Shown here one piece after another: positions 1-10,079 of a stretch of 64,000 nt of DNA. Origin of the DNA: Cricetomys ansorgei (Eukaryota; Chordata; Mammalia; Rodentia; Nesomyidae); assembly GCA_026225945.1 (NCBI GenBank), contig JAMJFZ010001805.1:308501-372500 (forward strand), given 5' to 3'. The translations under genes and the position numbers were made by a program. Below the pieces are notes generated by a model that worked only from the letters and a program-made list of their open reading frames with translations, did no database searches and was not told where the DNA came from. Position 1 is the first letter of the stretch, and every line of letters starts with the position of its first letter.

Positions 1-300
1 ACGCCAGGTTGTCTCTTGTCCCTGAAGGAAGTGGACACAGGAACTCAAACGGGAGCTGAAGCAGACTGTGGAGGAATGCTGCTTACTGGCTGCTTTCTGG
101 CTCATGCTCGACTTGCTCTCTTATACAGGTCAGGCCCATGGGCCTAGGGATGGTGCCGCCCTCAGTGGGCTGAGCCCTCCCGTACCAATCATCAGTCAAG
201 ACAATCCCCCCCAGACATGCTCACAGGCTGGTCCAGTTCCTCACTGAGACTCTTTTCCCAGGGGATTCTAGGTGGTCAAGTCGACAATTAAACCTAACCA
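1..300. mobile_element. Medium-reiterated rodent repeat, cut by window edge
   Basis: Contains the phrase series 'gaggaatgctgctt', 'tatacaggtcaggcccatgg', 'gccgccctcagtgggctga' and 'tcaagtcgacaatta' that I recognise as a common rodent dispersed repeat. The family name is not certain to me. A related, more diverged copy lies at 41840-42240. Confidence 0.5.
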
Positions 301-459
301 CACACCTTAAAAGAAATGCACAATCGAAAGTGTGCTGGGACGTAGGTCAGTGAGAGAATATGCAGCAGCAAGCCAGCCTCTAAATTTGTTCCCCAGCACC
401 AAAACAAAACCAATGAAGTACCCTATCCAAAAATGTTGGGATTATTTTTCTTTATTTGT

Positions 460-461
<2 letters not shown>

Positions 462-505
<44 letters not shown>
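462..505. repeat. (GT)n microsatellite
   Basis: About 22 uninterrupted GT units. Confidence 0.97.
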
Positions 506-507
<2 letters not shown>

Positions 508-559
508 GCCCAAGATGGCTGTCTTCCTCAATCACTTGTAACCTTATAGATGGAGACAG

Positions 560-925
560 GATATCTCACTGAACATGGGCTCACCATTTCTGCTAGTCTG
601 GCTAGCCATCTTGCTCTGGGGATTCCCTGTCTCTGCTTCCCATACACTGGGATTACTGCGGGGCTGCCCTGTCTGCCCTTCTAGGTGGGTTCTGAGAGTC
701 TGCTCTCTGGTCCTCGTGCTGAGCTGCCTCTCAAGGACCCTGTTTACTTGTTTGTTTTGTTTGTTTTAAGTAGGGTTTTTAAATTTTATTTAAATTTATT
801 TTATTTTATGTGCATTGATGTAAGGATGTCAGATCCCCTGGAAATGGAGTTGCTGTATAGGTACTGGGAACCTGGGTCTCCCGGAAGAGCAGCAACTGCT
901 CTTAGCTGCTGAGCCATCTCTTCAA
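560..925 (-). mobile_element. SINE fragments: B4-like then B2/B3 antisense
   Basis: Bases 560-670 look like a diverged B4 or related SINE. Bases 780-925 end in the antisense B2/B3 head (GCTCTTAGCTGCTGAGCCATCTC). Confidence 0.75.
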
Positions 926-929
926 TGTT

Positions 930-1058
930 TCTATAAGGCAGGGTCTCAAGTAGCCCAGGCTAGTCTCAAACTCACTAAGTAACCAAAGATGACCTTGAAC
1001 TCCTGATCTTCCTACTTGCAGGTCCAAGGTGCTGAGATTTTAGGCATGTGCCTCCACA
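930..1058 (-). mobile_element. B1 SINE, antisense, diverged
   Basis: GGCAGGGTCTCAAGTAGCCC and 'gaccttgaactcctgatctt' mark an old antisense B1-type (7SL-derived) copy. Confidence 0.75.
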
Positions 1059-1065
1059 GGGCGTG

Positions 1066-1385
1066 ATGTGTGTGCTATCTGGCTTGATTTTAGATTGTTG
1101 CACACATGCAGGTACACGTGTAGATGCCAGAGGCCAACATTGAGAAAATTCCTCATCTGCTCTCCATCTTATTTTTTGAGACAGGGTCTCTCACTGAATC
1201 TGAAACTTATTGATTTAGGAGGGCTGGAAGGCTGTCTAGAGATTCTCTTGTCCCTGCCCTCCCCAGTTATGCTGATACAGAAGGGTGCCACCAAACCTGG
1301 ATTTTTATGTGGTTGTTGGAAATCAAACTCGGGTTCTCAAGCTTGTTGGGAGAGCACTCTTACTGACTGACCGTCTCCCTGGCCC
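1066..1385 (-). mobile_element. B4 SINE, antisense
   Basis: Antisense B4 pattern: 'ttttgagacagggtctctca', 'ggttgttggaaatcaaactc', then 'gagcactcttactgactga'. Followed by SINE-free sequence to about 1560. Confidence 0.75.
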
Positions 1386-1564
1386 TGGTTTTATACTTTC
1401 CTAGGTCAGAAGTATTTGTGTATACCTAATGAGATAACTTGGAGATGGAACTCCATCCAAACCTTGGGTTCCCTAATGTTTAATGTATACTTAATACACG
1501 TGGCCTGAAGGTATTTAATTCACTACTTTCATCTTTACATTGGAGGGGGTACTTTTAAATTAAG

Positions 1565-1910
1565 CACATGTGTGGGGATTTGTGCACATGAGTGCAGTAA
1601 CCATAGAGGCCAGCAGAGGGCAACCGATCTCCTGGAGCTGGAGTCTCAGGCAGTGCAGTTGTGTTCCAGCACCATATGGGTGATGAGAACAGGACTCAGG
1701 TCCTCTGTGAACAGCAATGCTTGCTTTTATCTGCTGAGCCACCACCTCTCTAGCCCCAATTTTGTTTTGTTTTTAATTTTTCAATGATATTCTCATTCAT
1801 TTTGCTCAAGAGCCGCGGCACATGTGGTCTTCGGGGACTGAACTCAGGTCATCAGAGTAGGCAGTAAATGCTTTAAAACGTCCTGAGCCATTCTTCGGCC
1901 CACCACAATC
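1565..1910 (-). mobile_element. B3 SINE antisense plus B4/ID remnant
   Basis: 1565-1758 is an antisense B3 (GCCAGCAGAGGGC, then 'tctgctgagccacc'). 1800-1900 is a further antisense SINE tail (GGGGACTGAACTCAGGTC, 'cctgagccattc'). Confidence 0.7.
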
Positions 1911-2169
1911 TTGACTGGGGTTTGTCACGTGTGGAATTTTCTCCTTCCATCAACACGTCAGAGCTCAACTTTTTTGGAGCCTTCAGATTTTTGAGTTTTC
2001 AAGTTAAGAATGCTCAGCCTTGATTGTTTGCTGTTTGTTTGAAACTCAAACACTTTGGTGTATGGCAAAATACAGACAGAGATGCTATACAGTTGAAGTT
2101 GCCAAGGTGGGCTAGCTCTTTCTAAAAGCTAATGAAATAAGTAACTATTTATATTTTTTAAATAAAAAC

Positions 2170-2445
2170 CTATCTATAATTTGGGAGACAGAGGCAGGAG
2201 AATCTCAAGTTTGAAGCTACTCTGTGCTACATAGAAAGACCTGTCTCCAAGAAACACCCAAGAATTGGAGGTGCAGCTCAGAGGTAGAGAGCTTAGAATT
2301 TCCTGGTGAAGAATAGACTTTGTGGTTCAAGCAATAAGGGCTGCTTAGAATTCCAGTGAGGGGCTGTGGGTGTGGCTCAGTCACAGAGGCCTTGCCGGCC
2401 ATGCTTAAGGCCTTGGGTCCCACCTACAGCACTGAAGAAACAAAA
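2170..2445 (+). mobile_element. B1 remnant followed by ID-like tandem units
   Basis: 2180-2250 is a partial B1 (GAGGCAGGAGAATC). After it come two ID-like heads ('aggtgcagctcagaggtaga' and 'gggtgtggctcagtcacaga'), each with its own tail. Confidence 0.6.
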
Positions 2446-2449
2446 ACTG

Positions 2450-3500
2450 TGTCATGTATAGCCCAAGGGGAAGCTTTGCATGTTTTCTCTTTTTGAACTC
2501 AGCAGAAATTGGGGGGTGTGGGGGGGACTGCCGAGGCTCCCCGAGTCTAGGGAGCAGGAGCAGAGATCCTCTAGATGCTCTGCAGAGCGTCAGGCCTGAA
2601 GCACGCTGTTTAATTAGATCTGGGGAGGCCCCATGTGGACGGGCTCCCATCTTTTCTCACCCAGGGACACAGTCTGAAAAAGTGCCGAAGGTTCCAGGCA
2701 AACGAGGGTAGGGCTTTCCCTCCTTCCAGGGCGCCCGCTGGCTGGGAGCTGGGACAGGCTGTGCTTGTAGCTTCCCAGAAACCTCCTCCCGAGCTCTGGC
2801 CTGGCTCCTGGCTCCCACCTCTGCCTGGGATGAGAGAGGCCAGACGCTGGGAAAGGGGGAGCCCAGCCCCAGCCCTGAGCCCATCCTGACGTGTTTATAT
2901 TTATGGGAAGATGAAAAGCAGAGAGACAAGGAAACCTTGTGGGGAAGCAATGGTGAAAGCCGAGGTTGTTCAGGCACCAGAAACAGGAAGGAGCAACCTA
3001 GGGAGAGTCGAGAGACGAAAGGAGGCTGCAGCCAGCGTCTCTGGAGAGCAAGGACAGGGTCGCCCCGGTCCAGCCACAGCTGTGCTGCGGGCATTTGGAA
3101 AGAGACTGACTGAAAGTCGGATGTGGTAAGGGCAATGGAGCAAAACGATATTTTAAACACAACTAAAAATAAACTTCTACAACAATAAAGGATTGTCTAC
3201 GCTGGGCTAGCCTGTGGGCATGTCTGAGGGGCTCCTCACAATCATAATGGTGACATGGGAAGACTCAGCGGCTGGGGGCGGCTCCACTCCCCACAACCTG
3301 AACTGTGAACCAAGTGAACCCTTCTCCCTGAGGCAACCCAAGGTTGACCCTCTGACCTTTACATGCACATACACGTATGTGCTGCACTTCCACACACAGG
3401 AACACACACTCGCACGAGGGAAGTGATGTGTGGTTCTGGCTAAGACACATGGAAGAGCCAGCGTGGAAGTCTTTGGGGAAATGAAACCCTGAAGCCTTGA
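2450..3500. other. Low-repeat sequence, no gene seen
   Basis: GC-rich, mostly single-copy in appearance. ORFs on both strands are short and lack protein resemblance. At 3150-3195 a piece (TTTTAAACACAACTAAAAAT) recurs almost exactly at 56856-56885, so that part is a repeat end. (CA)-like sequence near 3360-3415. Confidence 0.5.
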
Positions 3501-3519
3501 ACCCCAAGCTGGGCATATG

Positions 3520-3890
3520 TCTTAGTCTCTGTTCTGCTGTGAAGAGACACCATGAGCCAGGCAGCTCTTATAGAAGAAAACATTTCCTTGGGGGCTTGCT
3601 TACAGTTTCAGAGGCTCAGTCTGTGATCATCATGGCGGCACGCAGGCAGATGCTGGAGCAGTAGCTGAGAGCTACATCATGATCTGCAGGCAGAGAAGCT
3701 CCGGGTTTGTCATGGGCTTTTGAAACCTCAGAGCCCACCCTCAGTGACACACTTCCTCCAGCAAGGCCACACCTCCTAATCCTTCTAATCCTTTCAAATA
3801 GCGCCACTTCCTGGTGACTAAGCATTCAAATGCATGAGCCTACGGGCCCGTGCTTACTCACACCGCCACGTACCCCTTCTCATAGGCCTG
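3520..3890. mobile_element. Medium-reiterated rodent repeat
   Basis: Runs from 'ctgctgtgaagagacaccat' through 'cttacagtttcagaggctca', 'acacttcctccagcaaggcc' and 'cacctcctaatcc', a very common rodent interspersed repeat. I am not certain of its family name. Confidence 0.65.
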
Positions 3891-4311
3891 TAGCCATATC
3901 ATAATGCAGAAAGTGTGCAGTCCAACTTCAGAAGTCCCCAAGTCGATCACAGCCTCAGCACAGTTTAAAAGCCAAAGTCTCTCCTGAGACTCGATGGCAG
4001 TTTCTTAACTGTAAGCCTGTAAAATCAAAACCAAAAAGGAGACCACACACTTCCCACATAAAACGGCACAGAACACACATTACTATCCCAAAAAGAAGGA
4101 AAGGGAGCATAGCGAGGAAATACTGCACCAAAGCAAGACTGAAACCATTCTTTCTCACTCAACCACCACAGCACACCACTGGAGAGGTGAGTTACCACTC
4201 ACTGAACAGGAGGAACATGAGCCCGTCTGTATGCTGAGGAGTGGGAACTCGAGGCCTGGACCTCACCTCTGCTCCCCTTGAGCAACAATGTTCTCTCTTC
4301 CCAACCTACAG

Positions 4312-4574
4312 GAAGATGGTTTTCTGAAGCACCTCGGCGAGAGCTCGGAAGACCTCAGCATAGATATGGGTGCCCTTCGGGGCAGCGAGTACCTCCGGGA
4401 TCTGGGCTTCGGGGTCCCTTCGGACCACCATCAGTCGGAAGTAGCTATGGATCCTGAGACCCCCAGCAAAGAGGCCAGAAGAGAGCCCCTCTGCTCAAGC
4501 TGTTCAGAAGATCCAGCCCTGCCTCAGAAACGCAGCTGGGAGAGGCCACGGAGCTGCTCAGAGAGCCATCGAAG
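4312..4574 (+). CDS. ARHGEF18: ARHGEF18 coding exon A (long isoform N-terminus)
   Basis: Encodes residues 1-87 of the visible frame plus two bases of codon 88. The acceptor is a pyrimidine tract ending in ACAG before 4312; the donor is AG|GTCAGC after 4574. The peptide is acidic and Ser-rich (EDGFLKHLGESSEDLSIDMG near its start; KRSWERPRSCSESHR at its end). It matches the long human isoform, in which this exon follows a very short first coding exon starting with Met. An in-frame ATG at 4288 lies in the pyrimidine tract of the acceptor, so it is not taken as the start. No known domain; probably disordered and possibly phosphorylated in the RSWERPRSCS basic/Ser stretch (inference). The long isoform is used in retina and epithelia in humans (established knowledge, from memory). 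Confidence 0.85.
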
Positions 4575-4699
4575 GTCAGCCCCCATCTGCCTTCCCTTCT
4601 GGGGTGCCACAGGGCAGGAACCCCAGAGGCCACAGTGGGTCCTCAGGACACACTGCAGTCCCGCCGGTTATCCAGCTGTTTGACTTTTGCTGAGGAGAT

Positions 4700-5010
4700 A
4701 TAAACATCTCTTTCACTCCAGATAGGGCACCAGTGACAGACCAAGAAATGATCCCAGCTTGGTGAACCGACCTCACCAGAGCTACAGGAGTTTGGGTAAG
4801 GGATTCCTTACATGAGTGTAGATAACTCGAAAGCAGCTACACGGTGAATGCTAACTCTGACTCCCAAAAGCTGCATGGCTGGGAGGGACTTCCTGCACAA
4901 CTTGCAGGCAGCTCCACCAAAGAGTCCTTTCTACCCTAGCAACTGGGTGTGAACTCACAGAATCTCAGGCTCTTGAGCTTTCTTGTGAGTTTCTGAGGGT
5001 TCCCCTTCCC
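4700..5010. mobile_element. Medium-reiterated repeat, copy 1
   Basis: Shares GCTTGGTGAACC, 'ttacatgagtgta' and the 'acaacttgcaggcagctc' segment with a second copy at 62200-62540. Probably a retro-element end; family unknown. Confidence 0.45.
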
Positions 5011-5154
5011 TCCAAAGGGGAAGTGATAATTGAAGAAGCACTTGTGAGCCTGTATGTACAGTTTCCTGCATGTACAGACATATAACCGAGGGCCACCAGG
5101 GTGTCTGTGCTGCCAGAGGCCGCCCAAACGTGCTCTCACAAACACGAGTGGGTG

Positions 5155-5180
5155 TGTGCGTGTGTGTGTGTGTGTGTGTG
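5155..5180. repeat. (GT)n microsatellite
   Basis: Short GT array continued by GT/CA-rich sequence to 5220. Confidence 0.9.
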
Positions 5181-5439
5181 GATTCCCACACGCACAAACA
5201 CACATGTGTGTACACACAGACCCCACTTGCTTCCCACCCAACCTGTTAAACCCATGCCGAATGGCCTGTAAGTGGTGGGATGTCTACAGGAAATTTGCCC
5301 ATCCCCAGCATGCTACAGCCTCACATGTGCTCAAACACAGATGAGTGCTGGTCTCCCTCCACCCACAGTAACACAGCAAAGGTAGAGGGCTTCAGTCACT
5401 ACGGTCCGCACTGGTGTGCTCCAACTCCTCCCGAGAGTA

Positions 5440-5662
5440 CTCGAGGTGTAGTTTCATGGTAGAGTTCTTGCCTAGCATGCATGAGGCCCTGGGCTCCATC
5501 CTCAATCTTGAAAAGGAGGGAAGGAGGGAGGAAAGGAGGGAGGGAGGGAGGGAGGGACGGAGGAGGGGAGGGAGGGAGCTTGGGAGGAGGGACGAAGTGA
5601 AAGAGGAAGAAAGAAAGGAAACTACCAGGGAAAGAGAGAGGGCAGAGATCTCCTGAAGATGC
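5440..5662 (+). mobile_element. ID SINE with long (GGGA/GGAA)n tail
   Basis: TAGAGTTCTTGCCTAGCATG and 'gaggccctgggctccatcct' mark an ID (tRNA-Ala/BC1-derived) element. It is followed by about 145 bases of almost pure purine, the expanded tail. Confidence 0.8.
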
Positions 5663-5811
5663 AGATTCTCCATCATTAGGAGGCTGGGCCCCTCTTCATG
5701 GCCTCTCCCTGACAAGGAAACACCTTCTGAGCTCCCTCTAGCCTCTGGGAGCCCAAGGCCACGGTTAGATGGACACCACCCACTGAAGCTTCGGTATCTG
5801 CTCTTCCCCAG

Positions 5812-5962
5812 GCTCAGCCTCGATGCCTCCACAGTGGACCAAGGGGCCTGTCTTCCCCGGACTCTAGCCAGCCTTGCACTCAATCTGTCTGGAGAGGGGC
5901 AGAAGACTTGGACCCAGGGGTACTTACCTGGCAGCGACACCGCAGCAAAGCACTCAAGCAAG
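5812..5962 (+). CDS. ARHGEF18: ARHGEF18 coding exon B
   Basis: Residues 88-138. Acceptor CCCCAG before 5812; the first base completes the Arg codon split from exon A, giving HRRLSLDAS. The exon runs to AGC AAG|GTGGGC, ending at 5962 in phase 0. A better-looking GT (GTACTT at 5920) lies inside the exon; using it would leave the next exon out of frame, so the 5962 donor is chosen. The peptide includes [26 protein letters not shown] is a basophilic-kinase-like Ser motif (inference). No folded domain recognised. Confidence 0.82.
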
Positions 5963-6111
5963 GTGGGCAGAACCCACACCCGCACCGACCCCTCTGGCCT
6001 GTGACGCCAGTGCTGTGGGGGGAGGGAGCGCCTCCCCCAGAGCTGTCAGGAGTCACACTGATCATCGTGGGGGCTGTGACATCTCTGGGTCCTGATCTCT
6101 TCTTTGCAATA

Positions 6112-6252
6112 GTGCGTGTGCGTGTGTGTGCGTGTGTATGCATGCGTGCGTGCGTGCGTGTGTGCATGTGTGCACGCGTGTGTGCATGTGTGTGTGTGCA
6201 TGCATGTGCACGCGTGTGTGTGTGTGTGCACGCGCATGCATGTGTGTGCAGG
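6112..6252. repeat. Alternating purine-pyrimidine tract (TG/CG/CA)n
   Basis: About 140 bases of strict purine-pyrimidine alternation with many GC and GCATGC steps: a strong Z-DNA candidate. Confidence 0.95.
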
Positions 6253-6289
6253 AGCTTGCAGGGTATAGAACCAGAGGATAACCTCGATG

Positions 6290-6365
6290 TCATCTGTCAT
6301 TCCTCAGTTCCATCCTCCGTCTTTCGAGACAGGCTTTCTCATGGGCTTAAAACTTGCTAAGAAAG
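6290..6365 (-). mobile_element. B4 fragment, antisense
   Basis: 'catcctccgtctttcgagac' and 'gggcttaaaacttgctaaga' fit the middle of an antisense B4. Confidence 0.5.
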
Positions 6366-6374
6366 CTAGGCACC

Positions 6375-6460
6375 GGCATGGTGGTGTGTGGGCGTGGTGG
6401 TGTGTGGGGCATGGTGGTATGTGGGGCACAGGCATGGTGGTGGGTGAGGCAATGGTAGCA
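6375..6460. repeat. Tandem GGCATGGTGGTGTGTGGG-type units
   Basis: Four to five imperfect copies of a 17-24 base unit (GGTGGTGTGTGGG with short additions), apparently an expansion of the first bases of the adjacent B1. Confidence 0.8.
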
Positions 6461-6590
6461 CATGCCTTTAATCCCAGCACTCAGGAGTCATAGTCAGGCA
6501 GATCTCTGTGAGTTCAAGGCCAGCCTGGTCCACAGAGTGAATTCCAGGATAGATAGGGCTATGTAGAGAGGCTCTGTCTCAAAAGAAAGG
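6445..6590 (+). mobile_element. B1 SINE
   Basis: Sense B1: GCACATGCCTTTAATCCCAG, 'gttcaaggccagcctggtcc', 'ctctgtctcaaaag'. Confidence 0.93.
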
Positions 6591-6705
6591 CAAAGAGAGA
6601 CAGAGACAGACACAGACACAGAGAAGAAAAGAAAGAAAAGAAAAGAGAAGAGAAGAGAAGAGAAGAGAAGAGAAGAGAAGAGAAGAGAAGAAAAAATTAA
6701 AAAAC
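6591..6705. repeat. Purine tail with (GAGAA)n
   Basis: Tail of the B1 expanded to GAGACA and then about nine GAGAA units. Confidence 0.93.
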
Positions 6706-6879
6706 AAAAAAACCTTGTTAAGTAGGCCAGGCTGACTGGCCAGCAAGCTCCAGAGCCCCCAGGCCACCCCATCTCTACCTCCCCAGCACTGAGACTATAA
6801 ACCTGTGCCCACACACCCAGATCCTGTATCCTCAGGGCACTTTATGATTTGAGCCACTTCCCCGGCCCTCTGTCCCGGC

Positions 6880-7290
6880 CTGGGGCCGGGGAGATGCTTG
6901 GTGAGTCAAGGCCCTGCTGTGTGAGCCTGCAGGTGTGGACCCCCAGCTCCCTGTAAAGACTTGCCATGGTGTTGTGGGTGGTAATCCTATCAAGGGCGGT
7001 GGTAAAAGTCAAGTCATCCCTGGGGCTGACCGGCTGACCTGACCGGATGGCTGAGCCCCAGGCTTGTGATGCTCACTGAGAGACACATAGAGTGAGGGCT
7101 GATTAGAAGGGTCAGTGAATACAGGCTCTTGTCACCAAGCTTGGTGACCCAAGTTTGATCCCCAGAACCCAACAGTGGAAGGAGAGAGGGAGCCAAGTTG
7201 TCCTCTGACCTCCACATGTAACCATGCCCACACCTCTACACACACATGCACAAATTAACTAATTAAAAAAAAACTTACATATAAGGTAGA
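6880..7290 (+). mobile_element. B4 SINEs, two sense copies
   Basis: 6880-7010: 'ggggagatgcttggtgagtc'. 7100-7285: 'ccaagtttgatccccagaac', 'gtcctctgacctccacatgt', ending in an A-rich tail. Confidence 0.7.
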
Positions 7291-7336
7291 GATCTGGCCT
7301 CCACATGCGTACACATAGCCACAAAAATACATATTT

Positions 7337-7339
<3 letters not shown>

Positions 7340-7376
<37 letters not shown>

Positions 7377-7432
7377 CACACATATATGTATGTATGTATA
7401 CACACACACACACACACACACACACTCACTTT
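7340..7432. repeat. (TA)n-(TATG)n-(CA)n compound microsatellite
   Basis: TA array at about 7340-7371, then CATA/TATG and CA units to 7428. Confidence 0.95.
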
Positions 7433-7444
7433 TTTTTAAAAGAT

Positions 7445-7592
7445 GGGGTAGGCATGGTGGTGCACGCCTCTAATCCCAGAACTCAGGAGGCAGAGGCAGG
7501 CAGATCTCTGTGAATTTAAGATCAACTTGCTCTACACAGTGAGCTGCAGGCAGGCAGGCTATACACAGTGAGAACTTGTCGCAAAAAAGATT
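7445..7592 (+). mobile_element. B1 SINE
   Basis: Sense B1 with intact head (GGCATGGTGGTGCACGCCTC) and a diverged second half. Confidence 0.9.
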
Positions 7593-7796
7593 GCAGTTGG
7601 GGGAGCTCCTGCCTGAACAACATTAATCCGACTCTAGTCTCCTCCCCAAGGCCCCATGTCTAGATTCAGATGATCAGACTGAATTCCCACCTTCTTAGTA
7701 CCCCACAGCAGGGATTTAACTCCAACCCGAGTTTCAGATAGAATAAATCATAGCCACGTCTGGCACTACCCCAGGGTCGGAGGGTCAAAGGAGAAT

Positions 7797-8115
7797 CATG
7801 GGACTGGAGAGAGATTGCACCATCAGAAAAGTGTCTTCTTTTACAAGCACAGGGCTCTGAGTTGGTTTCCCAGAGCCGGTGTATAAAAAGCCAGGTATGG
7901 CGGGTTATGCTTATGACCCTAGTCCTGGAAGCAGGGAGGAGGATACATGGGCGTGCTGGCTGACCAGCCTAGCCTAGCTTACAAGTCCAGGTCAGTGAGG
8001 AATCTTCGCTGAAACAAAACTGGTAGATCGTGATTTGAAGAATGATTCCCACAGTTGTCCTCTGGCCTCTACATGCAAGCACACGTGTGTACATGCACAC
8101 ACACCACGGGGAATA
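7797..8115 (+). mobile_element. B4 SINE, sense
   Basis: Head 'actggagagagattgcacca', middle B1-like part (CCAGGTATGGCGGGTTATGC), tail 'tcctctggcctctacatgca'. Confidence 0.75.
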
Positions 8116-8464
8116 GGGGTGTAGAATCTCAGCCATATATGTTCCCAGTGGGCTGGGGGAAGGAGAGCCTGTCCCCTTATCCTGAAGTCCAGCCAGGCAT
8201 AGAGGATCCATACTTGGGGTGTAGCCTGCAGTGAGACAGAAACATGCCTGGGTTCTGCAGCCAGGGAGTGTGTCTCATACCTAAGATGGCAGCTGACACC
8301 TGGGCAGTGAGTGCGTGGCGCTGTGGCCTGCAGCTAGGATGTCTTCATTCCTCAACGGGACCCAGGGGTGGGAGGATTTCCCGTCCGTATGGACTTGAGT
8401 CCCACAGCCTCAAATATAACGAAAGGTTCTGGGAAAGGGTCTGTGGTTGACTAGAGGGAACCAC

Positions 8465-8560
8465 AACTAGAGGGACAGATAGGGGAGGGAGGGAGGGGGG
8501 GGAGGGATGAGGGGGGGAGAGAGGAAGGATAGATAGATGAGGGAGGGAGGGACAGAGAGC
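8465..8560. repeat. (GGGA)n-rich purine tract
   Basis: G-rich purine run with several runs of 3-8 G. It lies 120 bases before exon C. Confidence 0.9.
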
Positions 8561-8679
8561 TGTAGCTGAAAGCTGGAGCTGGGAGGGGTGGCACTGGGGT
8601 ACATATGTACTTGGGGTGCCCTTGACCTGGAGCAGGGCAAGGCAGTTTGTAGCCCAGGCTACAAATCCTGTTCCAACAG

Positions 8680-8791
8680 GATTGTAGCAGCCCTGAGAAA
8701 AGGCTAAGATCCAAGTCAACCCCCGTGTCCTGTGAGATCAGCTGTCTGGAGCTGACTTCGGGCCCCGATGTGTCCACTCCACCTGTGCAAG
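8680..8791 (+). CDS. ARHGEF18: ARHGEF18 coding exon C
   Basis: Residues 139-175 plus one base. Acceptor CCAACAG before 8680; donor CAAG|GTAACT after 8791. Translation begins DCSSPEKRLRSKSTPVSCEI and ends DVSTPPVQ before a split Gly codon. It aligns with the human segment that keeps the SPKKR/RSRS basic patch and the TPPVQG end, but it is clearly less conserved than the DH exons. Basic Ser-rich linker without a recognised domain. Without this exon the frame from B to D would be lost, so it is needed for the long isoform. Confidence 0.78.
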
Positions 8792-8964
8792 GTAACTGAG
8801 CCTGGGAATGTCTCTTGATCATACCAAGGGGCTGAGGTGGGGAAGAGCTCTGTGGGTGGGGCCAGCTGGGCCTCAGAGGGGAGCACAGGGTCACATGGGC
8901 AGGAGTGGGCCATTCTATGGGTCAAGAAAGAGGGTATTGCCTCCAGCGTCTGCCATCTGCCCCC

Positions 8965-9135
8965 TCCTTTCTCCTCTCTCTTTGTCCCTCCCTCCCTCCT
9001 CTATCTGTCCCTCCCCAACCTGTCCCTCCCTCCCTCCCTTCCTCCCTCCCTCCCTTCTTTTGTCTCTCCACAACTTCTCTCACCTCTCTCTTCTCTACAT
9101 CCTCTCTTTTGCTCTCTCTTCCTGCCTCCCCTGCT
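8965..9135. repeat. (TCCC)n/(CTCT)n pyrimidine tract
   Basis: About 170 bases of almost pure pyrimidine between exons C and D. It is complementary in type to the purine tract at 8465-8560. Confidence 0.93.
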
Positions 9136-9346
9136 CTAGCTCTCTCTTTATTTGTCCTTTGGTCTCTGAATCCTAACCAAAGGCCACACTTCTCTGTCAC
9201 ATAAATCCAACCTGCCATTTTGAGTGGATCCGAGCCTCCCTGCCTTCCTCCATAAGGAGGAACAGGGTATAGCCCCTGAGTGTTCCTGGGAGAGTTTGCT
9301 AGGTTTCACCAGCAGTCTCCAGCTTCTTCCTGTCTCTCCTCCCTGA

Positions 9347-9466
<120 letters not shown>

Positions 9467-9562
9467 TGAGTGTCTGTCCCACAGCAAGCAGGGCTGCCCA
9501 GAGGGCGGGCTGGGAGGCAGGCAGGGGCTGGGCCAGGGGTTGCAGCATCGCTGCTGGTAAGC

Positions 9563-9795
9563 AGCCATGGCTGGGACTGGCTCATTTGATAGAGTGTGCG
9601 CCTAGCGTGCCCTGGGTTCTAGCCCTAGCACTTAAACCAGGCATGTGGTAATGTCTACCTGTCCTTCCAGCACTCGGTGGGTGGGGGCAGGAAGATTGAG
9701 AGTTCAAGGTCAGCCTCAGTTAATTGTGAGCTGGAGGTCAGCCAATCTGGTTTAGCCCCACATAATGGGGGTTCTCTCTCAAATAAGCTTTGCCC
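9563..9795 (+). mobile_element. ID-B1 (B4-type) SINE
   Basis: ID-like head (CTCATTTGATAGAGTGTGCG, 'cctgggttctagcccta') fused to a B1-like body ('ttcaaggtcagcctcagtta'). Confidence 0.8.
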
Positions 9796-9905
9796 AGAGA
9801 AAAGACAACCTGGGGTCTTCAGGGCACCCGTTAGAGTGTGCACGGGGGCACAAAGTCTGGCCAGGTAATCACGGCTCGTGTGTTTGCATCCTGCCCTTTC
9901 CCTAG

Positions 9906-9950
9906 GCTGATAGTGCAGCAAGTGCTCCAGGAACTGCGGCAGTACCACGG
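9906..9950 (+). CDS. ARHGEF18: ARHGEF18 coding exon E (45-nt microexon-like)
   Basis: Encodes the rest of a split Val codon, then LIVQQVLQELRQYH and two bases of Gly (residues 195-209). Acceptor TCCCTAG before 9906; donor CGG|GTAAGC after 9950. The sequence is an amphipathic helix candidate that is essentially unchanged from human. At 45 nt (15 codons) it could be skipped without shifting the frame, though the codon junction would change. Only 440 bases of intron separate it from exon D. Confidence 0.86.
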
Positions 9951-10079
9951 GTAAGCGGGAAGGGCGGGGTGAGGGCCAGGCACTGGGCATGGGACCTGCG
10001 GGAAGCAGGTATGCGGGGACAGGCGTGGGCATAGACGAGGGGCAGAGGCAGGGGTCAGGAGGAAGAGCCGGGCTGACGA

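Noticed and set aside
2657..3160. 167-codon minus-strand ORF
   Set aside because: No protein resemblance, crosses a repeat end at 3150, and lacks any promoter or splice support.
4288..4311. In-frame ATG just before exon A as the protein start
   Set aside because: It lies inside the pyrimidine tract of a good 3' splice site, and the human long isoform continues upstream through a short first exon.
5392..5985. 197-codon minus-strand ORF
   Set aside because: It runs across the purine tail of an ID element and the antisense of exon B; composition artefact.
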